Below, piece by piece: positions 1 to 5,838 of a stretch of DNA of 7,295 bases. This DNA comes from an uncultured bacterium. Its GTDB lineage: Bacteria; Patescibacteriota; Minisyncoccia; Phycocordibacterales; PALSA-1337. The stretch's first letter is position 1. The number at the start of each line of letters is the position of its first letter. The notes under the pieces were generated by a model. The model did no database searches. It had not been told where the DNA came from and was given only the letters and a program-made list of their open reading frames with translations. The DNA lies in contig CAIPWS010000105.1 in the NCBI GenBank assembly GCA_903868845.1, forward strand, positions 1 to 7,295. Reading direction: 5' to 3'. The translations under genes were made by a program, and so were the position numbers.

Positions 1-708
1 GTCTTGCTCATCTGTTCTCAAGTGAGACATGATCTTTATTCTCGAGACAACCGGTCTGTGCATGATGATCGGATACTTGGAAACTTCATAGAGAGTACCG
101 TCTATACGGAATCTCACTGATACAGTCCCGTCAGAAGCTGGCTCCAAGTGAATATCGGAAGCGGAGTTGTCATAGGCATAGTCCAAGAAACGATCCACAA
201 GTGCCACTGGACTGCTTTCATTTTTATTTATCTCATAATCTTCAACGAGATCCTTGATAGTCTTATAGATATTGTTCTTATAGTTTTTGAATGCTTCGCG
301 CATTCCAAAAGGAGTTCCATAGTAAATAGTTATATTCCCTTTTGATACTTTTTTGAGTGAGTCGATAAATTCAATATTACCAGGGTCAGTGATAGCCAGG
401 CTTATATCATCGCCATCCTTGCTGAAGACCACAGCACCCTGAGAGCGTGCAACAACTTCTGGCAAAACCTCGAAGGCTTCGTTGTCGACACCTTGTTCGT
501 TCAAGTCGACGAAAGGTACACCATATTCTCTTGCTAACATTTCACCCAAGTCGCGATCCTTTATCTCACCTCTTTCGACAAGTGAAATCTCGATTGGCTG
601 GTTTAGTTTTTCAGCATCTTCTGCTGCAGCTTTGAAATGAAGCTCATCTATATGACCTTTTGTGACGAGTAACTCTTTAAGTTTTTCGCGATCATAGGAT
701 AGGGACAT
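1..708 (-). CDS. pilB: Type IV pilus assembly ATPase PilB/GspE, N-terminal part (cut by window edge)
   Basis: This is the first 236 codons of a secretion-family ATPase that powers pilus extension from the cytoplasmic face of the membrane; the 3' end lies outside the window. Residues 1-150 fit the T2SSE/MshEN-type N-terminal domain (VTKGHIDELHFKAAAE near 15-30, YGVPFVDL at 62-69, AITDPGNIEFID at 105-116). The start of the core ATPase follows, with the family signatures ASDIHLEP (183-190), VRFRIDG (198-204) and RIKIMSHLRTDEQD (223-236). The Walker A and B motifs would lie beyond the edge, so activity cannot be judged. The ATG at 708-706 is favoured because an in-frame TAG sits at 726-724 with no other usable start between. 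No Shine-Dalgarno is visible. The pilin gene ends 38 nt upstream, so the two are probably one pilus operon. GspE of a type II-like system is the alternative name; the adjacent pilin and CPR context favour PilB. Confidence 0.93.
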   Translation of the reverse strand, partial: MSLSYDREKLKELLVTKGHIDELHFKAAAEDAEKLNQPIEISLVERGEIKDRDLGEMLAREYGVPFVDLNEQGVDNEAFEVLPEVVARSQGAVVFSKDGDDISLAITDPGNIEFIDSLKKVSKGNITIYYGTPFGMREAFKNYKNNIYKTIKDLVEDYEINKNESSPVALVDRFLDYAYDNSASDIHLEPASDGTVSVRFRIDGTLYEVSKYPIIMHRPVVSRIKIMSHLRTDEQD

Positions 709-746
709 TATCTTTATTGATGACTAACAAGCGAACGCGTAAGGAC

Positions 747-1367
747 CTATCTTATGGCACTGATCATGTCCACGCTATTTTCTGTATTTGGTGCACAGAC
801 TGCGATGTGATTTCCGGGAATCCTAGCAATGATATAACCGGTTCCAACTCCGTTTGCTGGAGCACTAGGATCAACAGGCAATGAAGTAAGATATGACACT
901 GTACCAGCCGTAAGTGGTACCATTGAAACATTGGCAGCAAGATTACTCAATGAATTTACGTTACTTGTGCCAGTACAAGATGTTGCATTCGACTTACATA
1001 TCTGGAATGTTGAAGTTGATATACCCGAGATTAGACTGCTTGTTGCTGTGCCGGCCAATATACCACAGGTCGTAGATGCAGGTTGTGTCGTTGGGAAAAA
1101 TCCTCCATATGTTCCAACATTAGTAATATCTGGAGTAGTTGTAGGAAAACCGATTGCGCTGTTATCTATAACATACTGATAAACAGCACTCAAAATAGTA
1201 GAGACATCCGCCCTTCTCTGAGCATTTCTGGCATCACCGAGCTGCTTTGCGGGGTTGATGGCGACGATAACTATACCTGCCAAGATAGAGATAATGGCCA
1301 CGACGAGCAATATTTCCAAGAGAGTGAAACCTCGAGCATTGGCTTTAGAACGCATTTTTGAAATCAT
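747..1367 (-). CDS. Type IV pilin / prepilin with class III signal
   Basis: A 206-residue prepilin. A short basic leader (residues 1-13, ending ARG) precedes the cleavage and methylation motif G13|FTLLEILLVVAIISILA, with Glu at mature position 5 (E18). The hydrophobic alpha1 helix runs to about residue 37, followed by INPAKQLGDARNAQRRADV, a sequence style typical of CPR pilins. The remaining 150 residues are rich in Ser, Thr, Ala and Gly and carry four cysteines (C101, C124, C131, C191) that could form two disulfides outside the cell. Prepilin peptidase should cleave it and the PilB encoded just downstream should drive its assembly; whether it is the major or a minor pilin cannot be told. The start may be the ATG at 1367 or the one at 1355. 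Either leaves a normal leader, and neither has a clear ribosome binding site. Confidence 0.92.
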   Translation of the reverse strand: MISKMRSKANARGFTLLEILLVVAIISILAGIVIVAINPAKQLGDARNAQRRADVSTILSAVYQYVIDNSAIGFPTTTPDITNVGTYGGFFPTTQPASTTCGILAGTATSSLISGISTSTFQICKSNATSCTGTSNVNSLSNLAANVSMVPLTAGTVSYLTSLPVDPSAPANGVGTGYIIARIPGNHIAVCAPNTENSVDMISAIR

Positions 1368-1413
1368 AATGATTTGATTAAAGATCTAATTTATAAATAA
1401 TAAGTCCTGTAAA

Positions 1414-1459
1414 TTACGTGTCTAAATTGTAACATAATTTGACCCACATGGACACGTAA
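1414..1459. repeat. Perfect 9-bp inverted repeat TTACGTGTC / GACACGTAA
   Basis: The arms at 1414-1422 and 1451-1459 are exact reverse complements separated by 28 nt. The repeat starts right after the HAD-IIB stop codon (1463-1461) and lies in the only sizeable gap before the pilin gene. The loop holds the candidate -10 box at 1426-1434. It could be a pair of repressor half-sites bracketing a promoter, or a long-loop transcript hairpin. There is no U-run after the right-hand arm on the minus strand, so an ordinary intrinsic terminator is unlikely. The remainder of the 1368-1460 gap is AT-rich with nothing else recognised. Confidence 0.6.
1426..1434 (-). promoter_or_regulatory. Candidate extended -10 element upstream of the pilin gene
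   Basis: Read on the minus strand this is TGTTACAAT, an extended -10 (TGn plus TACAAT, one mismatch to TATAAT). It lies about 60 nt upstream of the pilin ATG and inside the loop of the 1414-1459 inverted repeat. No good -35 hexamer sits at 16-18 nt. A second candidate, TTTAAT at 1377-1382, is 9 nt from the ATG and would give a leaderless transcript. Which of them is used, if either, is uncertain. Confidence 0.35.
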
Positions 1460-1460
1460 C

Positions 1461-2235
1461 CTACTTACTAGGTGTGGATAATACTATGTCCTGTATGATT
1501 TTACCGGTATCTTGTGGCCCCGTAACGGCTATACAGTCTATACCTGTTGATTTTGCTGGGTAATCGTTGCCCCCATGGAACAATGTATCCCCTATAAATA
1601 GCATCTTATCGAGTGGCATATGCAGAAAGTCCTCAAGTTTTCGTATGCCATAGGCCTTGTTGACCCCCCTTCATGGTTATATCTATAGAAGTTGAGCCTC
1701 CAATCCTGACATCGAACCTTGGAAGCTTATCCTTCAGGAAATCTGCGATAGCCTCACGCTTTGCTCTCGTTGGGTCCCAAGCTTGCTTCGGCTCAAGCGG
1801 AGCATTTTGACCAAGTGCAGAAAAAGTTATCTGTGAGCCTCGGTCTTCCATAAGATCGCCATATATCTTTTGAGGCTTCGTATATCCAGTAGCAGTCAAA
1901 GCCATATTGAGCTTCTCCATAATATTCTTCTTGTCTGCAACTGAGATATCCTCAGCATATTGTTCGTGCCAAGAACCACGCCACGTATACAGACGAGTTC
2001 CAGATGTTGGTAATAAAAATAGATTTGTCAGTTCATGATCTCCATTTGCTGGCAATTTATTTAGAAGTTGTGTCTCAAACAAAGGAAAACTTCCACCAGA
2101 TATGATAGCTACTTTCTTTTTTGCCAAAAGCTGAACGATAAGATCTGCAATATCTTTTTCGAGTGGTGACTTGCTTGGCGTGATAGTACCGTCTTTGTCG
2201 AAGATGATTAGCTCTTTTTTTGTATAGTCGATCAT
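1461..2235 (-). CDS. HAD-IIB phosphatase/mutase of the eukaryotic-type phosphomannomutase group, frameshifted
   Basis: The N-terminal frame carries HAD motif I IIFDKDGTITPSK (nucleophile and acid/base Asp pair), the IISGGSFPLFETQL segment with motif II Ser, the cap-domain sequence EDRGSQITFSALGQ, and GGSTSIDITMKG. One extra G at 1664-1669 then derails it into a short wrong tail ending at 1633. Dropping one G restores VNKAYGIRKL and then FIGDTLFHGGNDYPAKSTG, the motif IV region, up to the TAG at 1463-1461. The corrected protein is 257 residues, a normal length for this family. Relatives are named phosphomannomutase or HAD-IIB hydrolase. Mannose 1-phosphate/mannose 6-phosphate conversion is the attractive role because GH130 genes lie next to it, but simple phosphatase activity cannot be excluded. 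The frameshift may be a sequencing error, a recent mutation or, less likely, recoding. The ATG at 2235 sits 10 nt after a TATAAT box. Confidence 0.85.
1664..1669 (-). other. Six-G homopolymer causing a +1 frameshift in the HAD-IIB gene
   Basis: On the minus strand the sequence reads ATGAAGGGGGGTCAAC. With five Gs the reading is M-K-G-V-N-K-A-Y-G-I-R-K-L, which matches the conserved family sequence. With six Gs it becomes M-K-G-G-Q-Q-G and stops 10 codons after the shared glycine. The downstream frame stays open with conserved residues for 67 codons, so the lesion is very recent, artefactual or tolerated. Confidence 0.85.
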
Positions 2236-2245
2236 ATGTAAAATA

Positions 2246-2251
2246 ATTATA
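2246..2251 (-). promoter_or_regulatory. -10 box (TATAAT) for the HAD-IIB/PMM-like gene
   Basis: A perfect TATAAT on the minus strand ends 10 nt before the ATG at 2235, inside the 33-nt gap after the tandem GH130 gene. Transcription starting about 7 nt downstream would leave a leader of about 3 nt, in effect a leaderless mRNA. No convincing -35 was found; an AGGACA at 2277-2272 is 20 nt away, too far for the usual spacing. Confidence 0.5.
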
Positions 2252-2268
2252 CTACACTTAGGCCAGTT

Positions 2269-4197
2269 CTATGTCCTGAGTTTATTCAATAAATCCTCCA
2301 ACTTTATAGTTGCCACACCTATGACACTGTCCGCTGCACCATAATAAATGTAGACAGTGCCATTTCTCACAATCAAACTACAAGGAAAAACAACATTTGG
2401 AATGAGACCATTTCTTTCATAACTTTCTTCAGGTTCGAAAACTGGTACGGCAGTTCTAGCCTTCACAACTGTTGGATCCTCGAGATCTAGAAGCACAGCA
2501 CCAACACGATATTTTTTGCTTCTGGAAATGCCATGATAAAGAAGCAGCCATCCCTTTTTCGTCTTCACTGGAGGTCCTGCTATACCGACTTTCACTCCAT
2601 CCCACATACCAGGTCTTGGATTCAAAATCTCAATACATTTATTGACTTCTTCTTTGGAAAAATCGAGGGAGTTCACGAAGTCCGCACATATACCCTCATT
2701 TATCCTGTGAATTATCATGTACTTTCCATCGACAGGTTCTGGCAAAATAGTCGCATCTTTGTTTGGAATATTTGGAGGAGTGATGACATTTGGGACTGAC
2801 CAAGCACTCCATCGCCTATCTAGAAAATCGTGAATAGTTATATAGCTCACTGCTACACGAGGCGTACCGCCGTTGTATGCTGTGTAAGTCATATAGAGTT
2901 TGTCGCCGATAACTACTATGCGTGGATCTTCACAACCATAGTTAGAGTTTGAGTCTGGTCTATATTCATATTCAGTCCTAGGGAAATATATAGGCTTGTC
3001 GAGACGTTCATCTATAGTGAAACCGTCACTACTTGTGGCATAACCCATAACGGAAACATTTGTCACAGTCGCAGCTCTATATATGATATGAGTTTTATTG
3101 TTGAGTTCGACCGCTGCAGGATTTATAGTTCCGCCAGCTTCCCACAAAAGTCCCGGTCTTGGAGAAATGATAGGATTTCCAATAAATCTTTTGAAACGTG
3201 TTTTTTTCGCTTCTTCTGAATCGGTGATATTACCAAGCAAATTGTCCAAGAAAATATAAGCCATAGCCGTATGAGTGTCAGCTCCCCCATAATATATTTC
3301 GAGCTTAGTCATACTTTCCGACTTTCCTTTTTTGATGAGAGCACCAGAAGGAAAAACAATGTTCGAAACATGACCAAATCTTTCATAATATGTGTCTGGC
3401 ACCATGAAAGGTCCTTTTGTTCGACCGACTACACGACGAGGATTTAGAAGATCAAGCAAAACTATCTCTACTCCAAAAACAGGATTTGATCCACCATAAT
3501 CTTGAATATGCGAATATACAACAAGCCAACCCTTTTCAGTCTTGAGTGGCGGCGCACCTAGTTCAACCTGATCGCTATCTACTCGTCGAAAATTTATTTT
3601 GTGATTGTCCAGATCTTGTGCCCATTTTTCCCAATATTCCTTCGACCAGATATCCTCTTTCTTTTCGAACTCAATATAACAAATGTCCGAAGGTTTTCTA
3701 TCTGTATTTACCGTGACGAGGGCAGCGAGTTTACCATTCATCCTTTCTGGAAAAAGTGCCATAGCCTTGGCGTTGAAAGGTGTGACCAAGTGTTTCTCCT
3801 TCACGGTTTTGAGGTCTGTACTCAAGGCAACTGCAACTTTGATATTGTCTGCCGAAAAAGGATATCCTCCAAGTGCTGTATAAAATACATAAAATGTATC
3901 ATCAATCTTGGTCACGCGCGGATCTTCACAGCCATACTTGTCATAATCTTCGCTTGGACCAAAAAATACTTTTCTTTTGTCGAAGTGGGTGTCATCGTCG
4001 GCGGTGGCAATTCCTATAACGGAGGTGCTTATATGTGGCTCTTTCAATGGATCGGGCTCGGACATAGCTCTATACAATAGATATGTTTTTTTATTTTCTA
4101 CAATAGGACAACCATTGAAGGCAGCCATAGCCTCCCATGGATGTTCATCTACTGGGGAAAGTATTGGGTTATGTTCAGATCGGTTTAAGGTAAACAT
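2269..4197 (-). CDS. Tandem two-domain GH130 protein (mannoside phosphorylase family)
   Basis: About 642 residues with two complete five-bladed beta-propeller GH130 domains, where family members usually have one domain of 300-400 residues. Counting from the ATG at 4197, domain 1 covers roughly 5-320 and domain 2 roughly 340-642, joined by a short charged linker (TDSEEAKKTRFKR). Each half has its own opening strand (NPILSP and NPIISP), the catalytic signature YGCEDPR (acid Asp at 92 and 424), a LFPE/ILPE strand followed by a GK pair, an APPLKTEKGWL or GPPVKTKKGWLLLYHG strand, and a late YYGGAD/YYGAAD strand. GH130 enzymes reversibly phosphorolyse beta-mannosides to alpha-mannose 1-phosphate; some subfamilies hydrolyse instead. 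There is no signal peptide, so it is probably cytoplasmic. An ATG at 4266 would add 23 residues, but these come from the end of the upstream gene and from a repeat array and do not look like GH130. Domain 1 is more divergent: the HR pair (domain 2, IIHRINEG) is missing at the matching place. Confidence 0.88.
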   Translation of the reverse strand: MFTLNRSEHNPILSPVDEHPWEAMAAFNGCPIVENKKTYLLYRAMSEPDPLKEPHISTSVIGIATADDDTHFDKRKVFFGPSEDYDKYGCEDPRVTKIDDTFYVFYTALGGYPFSADNIKVAVALSTDLKTVKEKHLVTPFNAKAMALFPERMNGKLAALVTVNTDRKPSDICYIEFEKKEDIWSKEYWEKWAQDLDNHKINFRRVDSDQVELGAPPLKTEKGWLVVYSHIQDYGGSNPVFGVEIVLLDLLNPRRVVGRTKGPFMVPDTYYERFGHVSNIVFPSGALIKKGKSESMTKLEIYYGGADTHTAMAYIFLDNLLGNITDSEEAKKTRFKRFIGNPIISPRPGLLWEAGGTINPAAVELNNKTHIIYRAATVTNVSVMGYATSSDGFTIDERLDKPIYFPRTEYEYRPDSNSNYGCEDPRIVVIGDKLYMTYTAYNGGTPRVAVSYITIHDFLDRRWSAWSVPNVITPPNIPNKDATILPEPVDGKYMIIHRINEGICADFVNSLDFSKEEVNKCIEILNPRPGMWDGVKVGIAGPPVKTKKGWLLLYHGISRSKKYRVGAVLLDLEDPTVVKARTAVPVFEPEESYERNGLIPNVVFPCSLIVRNGTVYIYYGAADSVIGVATIKLEDLLNKLRT

Positions 4198-4198
4198 A

Positions 4199-4234
4199 GA
4201 GAAGTAGAAAGTTGAAAGTGGAAAGTAAAAAAGT
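4199..4234 (-). repeat. Heptanucleotide tandem array (ACTTTCN) between the two GH130 genes
   Basis: Read on the minus strand the spacer is ACTTTTTT, ACTTTCC, ACTTTCA, ACTTTCT, ACTTCTC, then T and the ATG at 4197. It fills nearly all of the 41-nt gap and ends one base before the start codon of the tandem GH130 gene, where a ribosome binding site would be expected. The strand is almost pure pyrimidine plus single A residues, so it cannot act as a Shine-Dalgarno. A unit of 7 nt means copy-number change would shift any frame read through it. Confidence 0.8.
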
Positions 4235-4238
4235 GGAA

Positions 4239-5387
4239 CTAGACCTGGCCGTAAGCGACTAACCAATCAAGCAAAGGTTGAAGTGGTGTTCTTGCGACGC
4301 AGACATATTTGTCACCACCACCATAGTATACGACAAGATCGCCTCCGTAGCTGGCTTTTTCATTCAAGATAAGAGCTCCAGAAGCATAGACAACTCCGGG
4401 CTTCCAATCATTTTCATATGGCATATCTGGCGCGAGTATAGGTTCATGTGAGCGATAAAGTATGCGCGTTGGATCATTGGCATCCAATATCATGGCGCCT
4501 AGTTTGTACCTATTCCACTCCTTCTTGTCTATGGCATGATAGAGCAAAAGCCAACCCAACTTAGTTTTTATCGGTGGAGGACCACTTCCGCGTATAGTAT
4601 TGTCCCAGAAATCTTTTCTTCCAGGTTGAGGACCTTGTAGACGAGGACTTCGTATGTATCCACTGAAATGATCAAGTGAATCTACATATTCAACCATTAT
4701 CTTCGGCGACAAAGTATGCAATATGGCGTATTTACCATTTATCTTTTCTGGGAATAAAACCCAGTTTTTGTTTATCTCGTCTGGTGCCGATATAAGTCTT
4801 GGCTTTTTCCAATTCCATCTACTAGCCTTGAGATCCTTCACAGACAAAGAAGTTATGGCAATACGCACAGAATCCCAGCCTTCAAACGCTGTGTAAGTCA
4901 TATAGACTCTTCCATCTATGACAACTGCGCGCGGATCTTCACAACCACCCCAGCCACCACCAGAAGTATATATGGCTTGATTGAAACTTTGCGGCGCATC
5001 ATTACCATCCTTGTCTTTCGGTTCACTGTCGCGAGTAGGGTTTGAAATAAAAACAGGATAAGATGAACGTTTGTCGAACTTGAAACCATCGCGGCTCTTG
5101 GCATGACCAACTCTAGAAAGTCCATCTGCTCCAACTGCTCTATAAAGTAAGTGCACGAAGTCTTCATCATCTTTCACAGCTGCTGGGTTGAATGTGCCTA
5201 CCGCTTCCCATTCTTTGTGCAATATAGGTGCAACAACTGGATTTTCCAAATGTCTAGATAAATGATGTTTTTTCTTATTGCTAACTTTTTTAGCGGAACT
5301 TGCACCAAATATGAGGATACGAGCAATATATATGAGTGCTATAACTATACATGCATATAAAATTAGGATTGTGTAAGCTTGATTCAT
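4239..5387 (-). CDS. Membrane-anchored GH130 mannoside phosphorylase-type protein
   Basis: A 382-residue single-domain GH130 protein. Residues 5-27 are a hydrophobic helix, followed by a strongly basic stretch (AKKVSNKKKHHLSRH, 32-46). By the positive-inside rule this places the N-terminus outside and the catalytic domain in the cytoplasm, tied to the membrane. The propeller starts at NPVVAP (49-54), with WEAVGTFNPAA (60-70), the catalytic GGCEDPR (D151), VYMTYTAFEGWD, LFPEKINGKYAILH (211-224), GSGPPPIKTKLGWLLLYH (267-284) and VVYYGGGDK (352-360). It resembles domain 2 of the downstream tandem protein more than domain 1, suggesting local duplication. The usual HR after the GKY strand is HT here. 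It starts 20 nt after the cupin stop and ends 41 nt before the tandem gene, so the three are likely co-transcribed. Phosphorylase versus hydrolase and the linkage (beta-1,2 or beta-1,4) cannot be assigned by eye. Confidence 0.9.
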   Translation of the reverse strand: MNQAYTILILYACIVIALIYIARILIFGASSAKKVSNKKKHHLSRHLENPVVAPILHKEWEAVGTFNPAAVKDDEDFVHLLYRAVGADGLSRVGHAKSRDGFKFDKRSSYPVFISNPTRDSEPKDKDGNDAPQSFNQAIYTSGGGWGGCEDPRAVVIDGRVYMTYTAFEGWDSVRIAITSLSVKDLKASRWNWKKPRLISAPDEINKNWVLFPEKINGKYAILHTLSPKIMVEYVDSLDHFSGYIRSPRLQGPQPGRKDFWDNTIRGSGPPPIKTKLGWLLLYHAIDKKEWNRYKLGAMILDANDPTRILYRSHEPILAPDMPYENDWKPGVVYASGALILNEKASYGGDLVVYYGGGDKYVCVARTPLQPLLDWLVAYGQV

Positions 5388-5407
5388 TTTATTTCAAAAC
5401 GCTGCAA

Positions 5408-5767
5408 CTATACTACTCTCGCGTATCTATCTTCGGTGCGAACAATGTCACTCTCATCGAATGCTCCATAACCTATCTCGAGCAAAACCAAACCTGACTC
5501 GTCAGCTTCTATACGATGTGATGTTCCGATGGGTGTATAAAATTCTTTTCCAACTTCCATCTTCAATTTTTCTTCACCGATAGTTGCGACTCCAGTTCCA
5601 GATATAACATGCCAGAACTCAGCGCGATTTTTGTGGTATTGCAAACTCAAAGCCTGACCACTCTTTACAGTGATTATTTTTACCGTGCAAGGAGAATTTT
5701 CTACGAACTTGATAAAGTCACCCCACGGCCGTTCCACATGTAGTGGCTGGAAAGGCGGTTTTTGCAT
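5408..5767 (-). CDS. Stand-alone mannose-6-phosphate isomerase type II cupin
   Basis: A 119-residue protein that is almost entirely the cupin domain normally found at the C-terminus of bifunctional mannose-1-phosphate guanylyltransferase/mannose-6-phosphate isomerase proteins. It opens with ERPWGDFIKF (12-21), has the metal-site segment SLQYHKNRAEFWHVISG (41-57; Q43, H45 and E50 as likely ligands), then the second cupin motif with YTPIGTSHRIEA (77-88; H84) and the family end VRTEDRYAR. The nucleotidyltransferase half is absent. Expected reaction: mannose 6-phosphate to fructose 6-phosphate, although single cupins of this family can also have other sugar-phosphate roles. It is the first gene of the mannose block, just upstream of two GH130 genes, and has its own likely promoter 10 nt before the ATG. 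Confidence 0.9.
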   Translation of the reverse strand: MQKPPFQPLHVERPWGDFIKFVENSPCTVKIITVKSGQALSLQYHKNRAEFWHVISGTGVATIGEEKLKMEVGKEFYTPIGTSHRIEADESGLVLLEIGYGAFDESDIVRTEDRYARVV

Positions 5768-5777
5768 TTATGGCGCA

Positions 5778-5786
5778 ATTATAACA
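5778..5786 (-). promoter_or_regulatory. Extended -10 promoter (TGTTATAAT) for the cupin-GH130 genes
   Basis: A perfect TATAAT with a TGn extension on the minus strand ends 10 nt before the cupin ATG at 5767. Extended -10 promoters can work without a good -35, and none is seen at 17 nt (GCCTGT). Initiation at about 5771 would give a leader of about 4 nt, so the message is predicted to be leaderless. This is the best promoter in the window and probably drives the cupin and both GH130 genes. Confidence 0.6.
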
Positions 5787-5788
5787 CG

Positions 5789-5810
5789 CACACCCTGCAA
5801 ACAGGCTGTG
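5789..5810 (-). other. Imperfect hairpin upstream of the cupin promoter
   Basis: Arms CACAGCCTG and CAGGGTGTG pair over 9 positions with one G-G mismatch and a TTTG loop. It falls in the 71-nt gap after the metallophosphoesterase stop and directly abuts the extended -10 element, where a -35 would be. It could be the end of the upstream transcript or an operator. There is no U-tract, so a standard terminator is not supported. Confidence 0.35.
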
Positions 5811-5838
5811 TATAGTAAATATTTGAGTAAAAAGTCCT

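Noticed and set aside
931..1361. Two overlapping plus-strand open frames opposite the pilin
   Set aside because: The pilin frame on the minus strand carries an unmistakable prepilin motif, and the plus-strand products are low-complexity with no family features.
1414..1463. Inverted repeat as an intrinsic terminator of the HAD-IIB gene
   Set aside because: The 28-nt loop is long and no U-run follows the second arm on the minus strand.
3601..4080. A long open frame on the plus strand (159 codons)
   Set aside because: It lies wholly opposite domain 1 of the tandem GH130 gene, whose catalytic motifs are intact. Its translation has no recognisable domain, so it is a by-product of codon use.
4198..4266. 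A longer N-terminus for the tandem GH130 protein from the ATG at 4266
   Set aside because: The added 23 residues overlap the end of the upstream gene and translate the heptamer array into an aromatic-rich string. GH130 similarity begins only after the ATG at 4197.
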